A stretch of DNA of 8,052 nucleotides, taken from positions 1 through 8,052 of the forward strand of contig JAUVQB010000050.1 in assembly GCA_030598385.1 (NCBI GenBank). The letters run 5' to 3'. Below the pieces are notes generated by a model that searched no databases, was not told the origin of the DNA, and saw only the letters and a program-made list of their open reading frames with translations. This document shows positions 1-5,545 of the stretch, one piece after another. Every line of letters starts with the position of its first letter. The stretch's first letter is position 1. Source of the stretch: Alphaproteobacteria bacterium. GTDB lineage: Bacteria > Pseudomonadota > Alphaproteobacteria > Kiloniellales > JAKSDN01. Position numbers and translations under genes: made by a program.

Positions 1-186
1 GAGGACGTCATGGCCTACGCCGAGAGGGCCAAGGATCAGGTCATCACGACGCCGAGCTACCGGCAGGTGACCGGCGGTATCGACAAGAAGGCGGCGGGCC
101 GCTGGCGCCGCTACCGGGACGAACTCGCGCCCATACTTCCGCTGCTCCGGCCCCTCGTAGAGAACTTCGGCTACCCGGAAGACTGA
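1..186 (+). CDS. Sulfotransferase-like protein, C-terminal fragment
   Basis: The reading frame is open from the left edge to a TGA at 184-186 and gives the last 61 residues of a protein whose start lies outside the window. The tail contains TPSYRQV followed by GRWRRYRDEL and a hydrophobic helix with PLLRPL. This pattern (a short 'T-x-S-Y-x-Q-V' strand, then a positively charged 'GRWRxY' helix) is typical of the C-terminal end of bacterial sulfotransferase domains, often fused to TPR repeats. These enzymes move a sulfonate from PAPS to a hydroxyl or amine. The catalytic and PAPS-binding parts lie upstream and cannot be checked here. The gene ends 18 bp from the stop of the convergent methyltransferase gene, so the two genes are tail to tail with no clear terminator between them. 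The family call is by recall of the C-terminal motif only. Confidence 0.6.
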   Translation, partial: EDVMAYAERAKDQVITTPSYRQVTGGIDKKAAGRWRRYRDELAPILPLLRPLVENFGYPED

Positions 187-204
187 GGAGCGCGGCCCCT
201 CGAG

Positions 205-1209
205 TTACAGGCGCACGTGGTAAAGATAGCGCGTCATCGTCCTGTCCTCGATCGCCGGCAGGAAATCGTTCTTGGCCTCTCTCAGCCAGTTGTCGCAGAT
301 GAAGGCGTTACCCTCGGCGGCGAAGTCGGCGTGCAAGTCCGCTGCCGCCTCCTTGAGGCGCCGCCAGAAGGCCGCGTTGGAGGCCGTATAGTCCGCAGCC
401 TCATAGGATAGCCCCAGTTTGGCCAGCGCCCGGGCCGGCATCGTCTTGTCGACCTCCAGGTTCTCCGGCGGATCGTCGCCCTCCAGCATCTCCAGCATGA
501 AGATGGCGATTTGGCCGTCCGGCTTCAGCGCCCGCAACACCTGTGAGAGCGTGTCGGCAATATCGGCGACCCAATAGAGCGTGTCGATCGAGATGGCCGC
601 GTCGAAGGAGCGCTCCGGCAGGTCGAGGGCGTTCATGTCGGCCTGCAGGAAGGTGAGGCGATCGCTCTTTCCGGCTGTGCGCGTCCGGGCCTCCGCGACC
701 GCCGAGGCGGCGTAGTCGAGCCCGGTCACATGGGCGCCCGTCTGGTCGGAGATGTACTCCGCCAGGACGCCCGAGCCGCAGCCCAGATCGAGCACCCGGT
801 CGCCGGCTTTGAGGTCGAGCCGATGCAGCAGGTCCGCCAGCGCGTCCATGTCGGCCATGCCTTCCTGGCACAAGTCCTTGCCGTAGACCCGTTCGCAGAA
901 TCTGGAATGGGTGGCGCTCGCGTGAGCGGCCGGGTAGAGGCGCTGGTAGTGGTACCAGTACATGTCCGGCCGCTCGCGGTGATAGGCCTCGGCCAAGGGC
1001 CGCCCCGTCTCGCTCAAGCGATAGCCCTCGGACGTGCCTCCGATCAGCCCTTTGTCGGCCAGGCTCGAAAAGGCCTCTGACCAATCTTCCAGATAGATCC
1101 AGTAGCGCTCGCCGCGCTTCTCGAGGGCTGCTCTATCGGTCGCCTCGGTATCCAGCACCGCCCCTTGAAGGGCGGCAAGCAACTGAATCTCCGCTTCGCT
1201 CAAGTCCAT
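205..1209 (-). CDS. Class I SAM-dependent methyltransferase with winged-helix-like N-terminus
   Basis: 334 residues. Residues about 1-75 are helical and end in a 'SLADKGLIGG...YRLSETGR' pattern that reads like a winged helix (recognition helix, then wing), as in the dimerisation domains of some O-methyltransferases or a DNA-binding domain. The Rossmann core begins near residue 137: motif I is VLDLGCGSG (139-147), the acidic end of strand 2 is GLD (163-165), motif II/III is QADMNALDLP (189-198), and motif IV is DAAISIDTLYWV (203-214). The C-terminal ~90 residues (from about 245) carry a variable substrate-binding part with several Trp, Tyr and Phe residues. The substrate cannot be named. The start is the ATG at 1209 because GCGAGGGG lies 6 bases upstream; the frame stays open further upstream but would run through two other genes. 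It is the last gene of a leftward set that begins with the Lrp regulator, 125 bp after the 61-residue gene, so a link to amino acid metabolism is possible but only inferred. Confidence 0.88.
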   Translation of the reverse strand: MDLSEAEIQLLAALQGAVLDTEATDRAALEKRGERYWIYLEDWSEAFSSLADKGLIGGTSEGYRLSETGRPLAEAYHRERPDMYWYHYQRLYPAAHASATHSRFCERVYGKDLCQEGMADMDALADLLHRLDLKAGDRVLDLGCGSGVLAEYISDQTGAHVTGLDYAASAVAEARTRTAGKSDRLTFLQADMNALDLPERSFDAAISIDTLYWVADIADTLSQVLRALKPDGQIAIFMLEMLEGDDPPENLEVDKTMPARALAKLGLSYEAADYTASNAAFWRRLKEAAADLHADFAAEGNAFICDNWLREAKNDFLPAIEDRTMTRYLYHVRL

Positions 1210-1210
1210 G

Positions 1211-1244
1211 GGGGTCCCCTCGCCCAGTCGCGTCCGTGGACCCC
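1211..1244 (-). promoter_or_regulatory. Inverted repeat overlapping the methyltransferase ribosome binding site
   Basis: GGGGTCC (1211-1217) and GGACCCC (1238-1244) are perfect 7-bp arms around a 20-base loop. They lie just before the ATG of the methyltransferase gene on the minus strand. The 3' arm in the mRNA covers the last bases of the GCGAGGGG ribosome binding site (1216-1223), and the rest of that site sits in the loop. Folding could partly hide it. Seven GC-rich pairs can arise by chance in DNA of this composition, so regulation is only a possibility. Confidence 0.25.
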
Positions 1245-1334
1245 TTGTGCGAGGCCCGCCCTCTTCTAGCACGACTGGCCGAGCGACCCGGTTGCCCAGG
1301 GCCCGAACAAGGACGAGATTTAGCGAATAAGCGC

Positions 1335-1520
1335 CTATTCGGCGGCTTCGGCGGCTTCTGGGTCCTCGCGCAGGATCGCGTCCAGGATTCCCGCCCAGCC
1401 GTTCACCTTGCAGACGGGAATGGCGCTGTCGCGGCCCAGACAGGCGAGGAGCTGCAGAGCCAATTTGTGCTGCTGATTGCTGTCGGGAGCTTGGACGTCC
1501 TGTCCAATAGGGGCCGACAT
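1335..1520 (-). CDS. Small hypothetical protein, 61 residues
   Basis: I do not recognise this protein. It has no signal peptide or membrane segment. The N-terminal ~18 residues are polar and probably disordered. Residues 19-52 look like two amphipathic helices (KLALQLLACLGRDSAIPVC, then GWAGILDAIL) joined by a VNGW turn, and the tail is acidic (EDPEAAEAAE). Two cysteines (27 and 37) lie ten residues apart. The case for a real gene is the near-ideal AAGGAGAGG ribosome binding site at 1528-1536, seven bases before the ATG, plus its place between two genes on the same strand with gaps of 117 and 125 bp. The compact helical segment resembles a small adaptor or modulator more than an enzyme, but this is inference. 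The overlapping opposite-strand frame at 1236-1598 has no comparable start signal. Confidence 0.7.
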   Translation of the reverse strand: MSAPIGQDVQAPDSNQQHKLALQLLACLGRDSAIPVCKVNGWAGILDAILREDPEAAEAAE

Positions 1521-1527
1521 GGCCTTT

Positions 1528-1536
1528 CCTCTCCTT
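1528..1536 (-). promoter_or_regulatory. Strong Shine-Dalgarno site of the 61-residue gene
   Basis: On the minus strand this reads AAGGAGAGG, close to the full anti-16S complement, with a 7-base spacer to the ATG at 1520. It is the strongest ribosome binding site in the window and the main reason to accept so short a gene. Confidence 0.7.
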
Positions 1537-1547
1537 GGCGTGGCGGT

Positions 1548-1563
1548 CCTCGCGAGCGCGAGG
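1548..1563. repeat. Perfect 16-bp inverted repeat upstream of the small gene
   Basis: CCTCGCG (1548-1554) and CGCGAGG (1557-1563) are perfect 7-bp arms around AG. The repeat lies between the end of the Lrp-family gene and the 61-residue gene, 27 bp before the latter's start. As RNA it would form a small tight hairpin without a T run; as DNA it could be a binding site. GC-rich composition makes a chance match plausible. Confidence 0.3.
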
Positions 1564-1637
1564 CGCGATCGGCCACAAGTCTGCCGGGTCAGCGGTAAGC
1601 AAAAGATGAAACAGGAGAAATCGGCCCGATTTTGGGG

Positions 1638-2114
1638 CTAGAGATGGCCGAGGGGCAGCGCCGTGGTCGATTTTACCTCGTCCAGCAGGATCGAAGAGCG
1701 GACATGGGCCACCATGGGCAGCCGCAGCAGGCGGTGCATGAGGAAATCCGAGAAGGCCTTGAGGTCGGCCGTCACCACCCGCAGCAGATAGTCGGCCTCG
1801 CCGCTGACCGCGTGGCACTCCAGGATCTCGGGCAGGTCCTGGACCGCCTGGTTGAAGGCCTGAGCCGGGTGCTCGCTCTGCTTCTCCAGGCTGACGTTGA
1901 CGAAGGCCACCACCCCGAATCCGAGGCGCTCGCGGTCCAAGTGCGCCGCATAGCCGCGGACCAGCCCGGCCTGCTCCAGGCGGCGCAGGCGGCGCAGACA
2001 TTGCGAGGGCGAGAGATGCACCCGCTCCGACAGCTCCACATTGGAGAGACGCGCCTCGCCTTGGAGGCAGTCCAGCAGGCGTAGGTCCATGCTGTCGTAG
2101 TTACTCTCATGCAT
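1638..2114 (-). CDS. Lrp/AsnC family transcriptional regulator
   Basis: 158 residues, the usual length for the family. The N-terminal helix-turn-helix spans about 9-55 with the classic sequence LSNVELSERVHLSPSQCLRR (residues 23-42). After a linker beta strand (residues 51-60, GYAAHLD), the RAM/ligand-binding domain runs from about 66 to 148, including the conserved VSGEADYLLRV (103-113). Such proteins form dimers to octamers and sense amino acids or related small molecules. The gene is divergent from hppD-phhA across an AT-rich region with inverted repeats. In several proteobacteria an AsnC/Lrp-type protein beside the 4-hydroxyphenylpyruvate dioxygenase gene controls it, so a role as the regulator of phenylalanine/tyrosine breakdown, and probably of itself, is the natural inference. 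The start is uncertain: ATG at 2114 gives 158 residues, and ATG at 2090 (MDLRLLDCL, the typical family start) gives 150. Neither has a convincing ribosome binding site. Confidence 0.92.
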   Translation of the reverse strand: MHESNYDSMDLRLLDCLQGEARLSNVELSERVHLSPSQCLRRLRRLEQAGLVRGYAAHLDRERLGFGVVAFVNVSLEKQSEHPAQAFNQAVQDLPEILECHAVSGEADYLLRVVTADLKAFSDFLMHRLLRLPMVAHVRSSILLDEVKSTTALPLGHL

Positions 2115-2157
2115 GAAATCTGACTCTAACGAAGATTTACCACATTAATCATGCAAT

Positions 2158-2186
2158 ATTAACCATATCTTTCCACGAAATAGCAA
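2158..2186 (-). promoter_or_regulatory. Candidate sigma-70 promoter of the Lrp-type gene
   Basis: On the minus strand TTGCTA (2181-2186) could be the -35 box and GTTAAT (2158-2163) the -10 box, with a 17-bp spacer. Both match consensus only in part (four of six bases each). The position, about 45 bp before the first start codon and between the inverted repeats, would allow autoregulation. Confidence 0.3.
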
Positions 2187-2215
2187 GATAATCCCACTAG
2201 AAATGGATTATTCTT
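2185..2215. promoter_or_regulatory. Inner inverted repeat, candidate operator
   Basis: ATAATCC (2188-2194) and GGATTAT (2205-2211) are perfect 7-bp arms 10 bases apart. The pairing extends outwards with AAG (2185-2187) and CTT (2213-2215) after one unpaired base. This is the best dyad in the divergent region and covers the possible + strand -10 element GATAAT and the -35 side of the minus-strand promoter, so one bound protein could affect both directions. Confidence 0.45.
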
Positions 2216-2291
2216 GCATGGATTGTCTGGCGTCCGCACGCCTCCGGACGTCCCGTCCAGTTGACGTCAGCCCATTTGACGAGGAGGCCTT

Positions 2292-2296
2292 GGAGG
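2292..2296 (+). promoter_or_regulatory. Shine-Dalgarno site deciding the hppD start
   Basis: GGAGG lies six bases before the ATG at 2303. It decides the start in favour of this ATG over the in-frame TTG at 2261, which has no such site. Confidence 0.7.
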
Positions 2297-2302
2297 CCCG
2301 TC

Positions 2303-3439
<1,137 letters not shown>

Positions 3440-3440
3440 C

Positions 3441-4250
3441 ATGGCCGAGGACGGCGACTTCGTCATCGACCAGGGCTGGGACGCCTACACGGACGATCAC
3501 CACGCCATCTGGCGGACCCTGTTCGAGCGCCAGGCCAAGCTGCTGCCCGGGCGCGCCTGCGGCGAATACCTGCGCGGCCTCGAGAAACTGGGCGTCGCCG
3601 CCGACGGCATCCCCGACTTCGAACGCCTGAGCGACATCCTGGAGCCGGCGACCGGCTGGCGGGTCGTCGCCGTGCCGGGGCTGGTGCCCGACGAGACATT
3701 CTTCCGCCATCTGGCGAACCGGCGCTTTCCGGCGACCAACTGGATCCGCGCACCCGAGCAGTTGGACTATCTGCAGGAGCCCGACGTCTTTCACGACGTC
3801 CTCGGCCACGTGCCGATGTTGATCCACCCGGTGTTCGCCGACTATATGGCGGCCTACGGCCAGGGCGGCCTGAAGGCGGCGGGCCTCGGTGTCCTCCACC
3901 ATCTGGCGCGGCTCTACTGGTACACGGTGGAGTTCGGCCTGATCCGCCGCGAGGAAGGCCTGCGGATTTACGGTGCCGGAATCCTCTCCTCGCGCACGGA
4001 ATCGGTCTACTCACTGGAAGACCCGGCGCCCCAACGCCTCGCCTTCGACCTCATGCGGGTCATGCGCACCGAGTACTTGATCGACCGCTTCCAGGACACC
4101 TACTTCGTCGTCGACGGCTTCGATCAGTTGTTCGAGGCCACCGGTCCCGATTTCACGCCGCTCTACCGGGAGCTCGAGGCCCTCGCCGACATCGCCCCGG
4201 ACGCCACCGCTCCCGGCGACCGGGCCGTGCCGATCGAGCTGGCGGCGTAG
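3441..4250 (+). CDS. phhA: Phenylalanine 4-monooxygenase (phenylalanine hydroxylase)
   Basis: 269 residues, the size of the monomeric bacterial catalytic domain without the regulatory ACT domain of animal enzymes. It hydroxylates phenylalanine to tyrosine with O2 and a tetrahydropterin. The iron-binding triad is clear: His118 and His123 in FHDVLGHVP, and Glu164 in YWYTVEFGL. Further family signatures are the N-terminal HxxWRTLFERQ helix (about 21-31), RRFPATNWIR (94-103), GAGILSSRTES (178-188) and the C-terminal FQDTYFVVDGFDQL (217-230). The last ~25 residues are variable. The start one base after the hppD stop implies translational coupling: PhhA supplies the tyrosine that (via an aminotransferase) feeds HppD. 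No pterin carbinolamine dehydratase (phhB) gene is adjacent, so cofactor recycling must be encoded elsewhere. The alternative ATG at 3420 would add seven residues. Confidence 0.96.
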   Translation: MAEDGDFVIDQGWDAYTDDHHAIWRTLFERQAKLLPGRACGEYLRGLEKLGVAADGIPDFERLSDILEPATGWRVVAVPGLVPDETFFRHLANRRFPATNWIRAPEQLDYLQEPDVFHDVLGHVPMLIHPVFADYMAAYGQGGLKAAGLGVLHHLARLYWYTVEFGLIRREEGLRIYGAGILSSRTESVYSLEDPAPQRLAFDLMRVMRTEYLIDRFQDTYFVVDGFDQLFEATGPDFTPLYRELEALADIAPDATAPGDRAVPIELAA

Positions 4251-4287
4251 CGCACTTTCGTTCTGGTTGGCGCCGGTACTGACAGGT

Positions 4288-4392
4288 TAATACCAAGCCT
4301 CGATATTGAATATCCATCTCATGGGACGGAGCGCCCCACCGGAGGCCGGAGAAGACGGTGAGATGGGTATTCAATATCGAGATTTGGTATAA
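4288..4392. mobile_element. 105-bp MITE-like or REP-like element with 34-bp inverted arms
   Basis: The left arm (4288-4321) and right arm (4359-4392) are inverted copies identical at 30 of 34 positions. The differences are at arm positions 2, 10, 11 and 26, and two of them still give G-U pairs in the RNA. The shared core is CTCGATATTGAATA; the ends are ATACCAA and TTGGTAT. The 37-base loop (4322-4358) is GC-rich and unrelated to the AT-rich arms. Composition differs from the flanking genes, the size suits a non-autonomous miniature element, and no other copy lies in this window. I cannot identify a clear target-site duplication (flanks are ...GGT and GCT...). In RNA it would form a very stable hairpin between phhA and the next gene, but no T run follows, so it is not a standard terminator. 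Whether it moved in or is a dispersed hairpin is inference. Confidence 0.65.
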
Positions 4393-4433
4393 GCTCACAA
4401 GAAAGGGTTCGGTACCCCGGGGGCGACCCGTCG

Positions 4434-5249
4434 ATGACTCAAGCTGCAGCCTGCGATCTCGCCACGCGCTTTCATCGCGATGGCTATGTCGCGCCAATCG
4501 ATCTCCTGGCCCGGGAGGAAGCGGCGGACCTTCGCGCCAGGATCGACGACCTGATGGCGCGCCATGGGGGCACGCCCGAACTCGCCAAATGGAGCTATTA
4601 CAAGTCCCACATCCTGTTCGACTGGGTGGCGGCCCTGGCGGCGCACCCGAGGGTCCTTGCCGCGGTCGAGCCCTTGTTGGGGCCGGATATCCTCTTGTGG
4701 GAAAGCAGCTTCTTCGTGAAACAACCGCATTCGCCAGCCCATTTCGGCTGGCACCAGGACCTGACATATTGGTATCTGGCACCCGAGGGCGTGGCGCTCA
4801 CCGTCTGGGTCGCGCTCTCGGAGGTGACGGTCGAGCATGGCTGCATGCAAATCCTGCCCGGCACCCACGGGCTGGGCCAACTGCCCCACGAGCCGCACGA
4901 CGACCCGGCGAGCCTGCTTGCTCGCGGCCAGTTCATCACCGCCGATCTGCCCGAGCAAACCGCCGCCGACATCACCTTGGAGGCCGGCCAGGGCTCGATC
5001 CACAGCTCGCTGGTGGTGCACGGCTCGCGCGGCAATAGGGCGGCAACGCCGCGGGTCTGCTGTCTGCTGAACTTCGTTCCGGCCCGCGCCCAGCCGACCC
5101 GATTCCGCTACTCGGCCCTTCCGGTCCTGGGCGAAGACAGACACGGCCATTTCACGGCAGACCCCTGGCCCGACGGCAGCCTCAGCGCCGCCAACCTGGC
5201 GGCCTACGAAGACTCCCTGGACCTGTTCGAACAGCGCTACGGGACGTGA
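4434..5249 (+). CDS. Phytanoyl-CoA dioxygenase (PhyH) family Fe(II)/2-oxoglutarate oxygenase
   Basis: 271 residues, the usual size. It fits the jelly-roll 2-oxoglutarate-dependent oxygenase family that hydroxylates small molecules (acyl-CoAs, ectoine, secondary metabolites). The iron-binding facial triad is visible: His107 and Asp109 in GWHQDLTYW and His196 in SLVVHGSRGN. Arg207, eleven residues after the last His, is the probable 2-oxoglutarate carboxylate ligand. Other family marks are DGYV near the N-terminus (16-19), the strand VWVALSEVTVEHGCMQILPGTH (124-145) and the C-terminal Tyr/Arg strand. The substrate cannot be named; it is shorter than ectoine hydroxylases and lacks close context. 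The start at 4434 is the first family-like ATG, but only a weak GGGGGCGA precedes it. The inverted-repeat element ends 41 bp upstream, so its leader includes or adjoins that hairpin. It is 183 bp after phhA, so co-transcription with hppD-phhA is possible but not shown. Confidence 0.9.
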   Translation: MTQAAACDLATRFHRDGYVAPIDLLAREEAADLRARIDDLMARHGGTPELAKWSYYKSHILFDWVAALAAHPRVLAAVEPLLGPDILLWESSFFVKQPHSPAHFGWHQDLTYWYLAPEGVALTVWVALSEVTVEHGCMQILPGTHGLGQLPHEPHDDPASLLARGQFITADLPEQTAADITLEAGQGSIHSSLVVHGSRGNRAATPRVCCLLNFVPARAQPTRFRYSALPVLGEDRHGHFTADPWPDGSLSAANLAAYEDSLDLFEQRYGT

Positions 5250-5254
5250 TTCGG

Positions 5255-5300
5255 GGCGCTAGCGCCGTCGGCCGGGCCGGCCTCAATCCGGCGCGCCGAC
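5255..5300 (+). terminator. Possible terminator-like hairpins after the PhyH-family gene
   Basis: A 12-bp palindrome (5255-5266) and an adjacent nested stem (5267-5300, see the intergenic entry) begin five bases after the stop codon. The GC-rich stems are placed like a transcription end, but the missing T run argues against classical intrinsic termination. Confidence 0.35.
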
Positions 5301-5469
5301 CTTGACGGAGCAACCTGGCACGTCCTCGGCGGCGCGAGCTTGCCGTCGCCGGGCTGACGCGCCGGGACTGTCTTTTCGCGCGAATCCAAGCATTCGGACC
5401 TCGGGGCTGGCCGTCACCCGCCGCGGCCGGCACTCAATCCCGGTCATCCGCTCCGTTAACAATATCTTA

Positions 5470-5498
5470 TAGACATAACGATATCTTTATATCATTAT
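5470..5498 (+). promoter_or_regulatory. Candidate sigma-70 promoter of sahR-metF-metH
   Basis: TAGACA (5470-5475) matches five of six bases of the -35 consensus and CATTAT (5493-5498) matches four of six of the -10 consensus, at the ideal 17-bp spacing. Transcription would begin near 5505, which would leave almost no leader before the ATG at 5510 and so supports the downstream start at 5546. Confidence 0.45.
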
Positions 5499-5501
5499 GT
5501 C
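5472..5501. promoter_or_regulatory. 30-bp palindromic operator, probable SahR binding site
   Basis: GACATAACGATAT (5472-5484) and ATATCATTATGTC (5489-5501) are 13-bp arms matching at 12 positions around CTTT. Length, AT-rich core and position fit an ArsR-family dimer site. It covers both boxes of the candidate promoter, so a bound regulator would block RNA polymerase. Known SahR proteins regulate methionine-cycle genes in this way in response to S-adenosylhomocysteine; the link to this palindrome is inferred from position. Confidence 0.75.
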
Positions 5502-5531
5502 ACAATCCAATGGACTTGGCGGTCGAACGGC

Positions 5532-5540
5532 AAGGCGAGG
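5532..5540 (+). promoter_or_regulatory. Shine-Dalgarno site deciding the sahR start
   Basis: AAGGCGAGG lies five bases before the ATG at 5546. The in-frame ATG at 5510 has no such site and lies nine bases after the operator, so the shorter protein is preferred. Confidence 0.65.
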
Positions 5541-5545
5541 CCCTC

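Larger units (their letters stand above)
2147..2224. promoter_or_regulatory. Outer inverted repeat, putative Lrp-type binding half-sites
   Basis: AATCATGCAA (2147-2156) is matched in inverse orientation by TTGCATGGATT (2214-2224) with a single extra G. A related core, CATGCATG (2108-2115), overlaps the regulator's start codon. Three copies of a TGCAT core in about 115 bp of AT-rich DNA fit the spaced, imperfect sites that Lrp-type oligomers wrap around. Binding is inferred. Confidence 0.4.
2115..2302. promoter_or_regulatory. Divergent regulatory region between the Lrp-type gene and hppD
   Basis: This 188-bp region is strikingly AT-rich from 2115 to about 2224, then GC-rich in the part next to hppD. 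The AT-rich part holds the inverted repeats listed separately. The GC-rich part holds a 6-bp inverted repeat CGTCCG (2231-2236)/CGGACG (2245-2250) and an 8-bp palindrome TGACGTCA (2262-2269); the first could form a hairpin in the hppD leader. On the + strand a GATAAT (2187-2192) matches five of six bases of a -10 box, but no -35 box lies at a suitable distance, which would fit a promoter that needs an activator. Confidence 0.6.
5250..5545. other. Intergenic region between the PhyH-family gene and the sahR-type gene
   Basis: The first 50 bp hold a perfect 12-bp palindrome GGCGCTAGCGCC (5255-5266), followed at once by a two-part hairpin: GTCGGC (5267-5272) with GCCGAC (5295-5300), and inside it GCCGG (5276-5280) with CCGGC (5288-5292) around a 7-base loop. 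No T run follows, so it may be a Rho-related or structural 3' end. From 5301 to 5450 I see ordinary GC-rich DNA with no supported gene. From about 5455 the sequence becomes AT-rich and carries the promoter and operator of the methionine-cycle operon. Confidence 0.5.

Noticed and set aside
1618..1632. AAATCGG-C-CCGATTT inverted repeat just after the Lrp-type stop as an intrinsic terminator.
   Set aside because: The stem is short with an unrealistically small loop and, on the transcribed strand, is followed by CTCCTG and not by a T run.
1210..2001. Extension of the methyltransferase frame on the minus strand up to 2001 (598 residues).
   Set aside because: The extra part is Arg/Pro/Gly-rich, overlaps both the 61-residue gene and the Lrp-family gene, and the ATG at 1209 has its own ribosome binding site. 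It is an out-of-frame shadow in GC-rich DNA.
2261..2290. TTGACG at 2261-2266 (repeated at 2276-2281) as a -35 box for hppD.
   Set aside because: No -10-like sequence lies 16-18 bp downstream, and transcription would begin inside or after the ribosome binding site.
2261..2302. TTG start for hppD at 2261, 14 residues upstream.
   Set aside because: No ribosome binding site precedes it, while GGAGG lies six bases before the ATG at 2303.
4358..5038. A + strand reading frame of 226 residues starting inside the right arm of the inverted repeat.
   Set aside because: Low-complexity Arg/Pro/Gly-rich sequence that overlaps the PhyH-family gene in another frame; the true frame has a full iron-binding triad.
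5510..5545. ATG at 5510 as the start of the SahR-type gene.
   Set aside because: It lacks a ribosome binding site and would lie about five bases after the inferred transcription start. The ATG at 5546 has AAGGCGAGG at correct spacing and gives the family-typical N-terminus.
5301..5545. A SAM- or SAH-binding riboswitch ahead of the methionine-cycle genes.
   Set aside because: The inferred transcription start leaves only about 40 bases of leader, too little for these RNAs, and I see no matching stem pattern upstream. The palindromic operator explains the regulation better.
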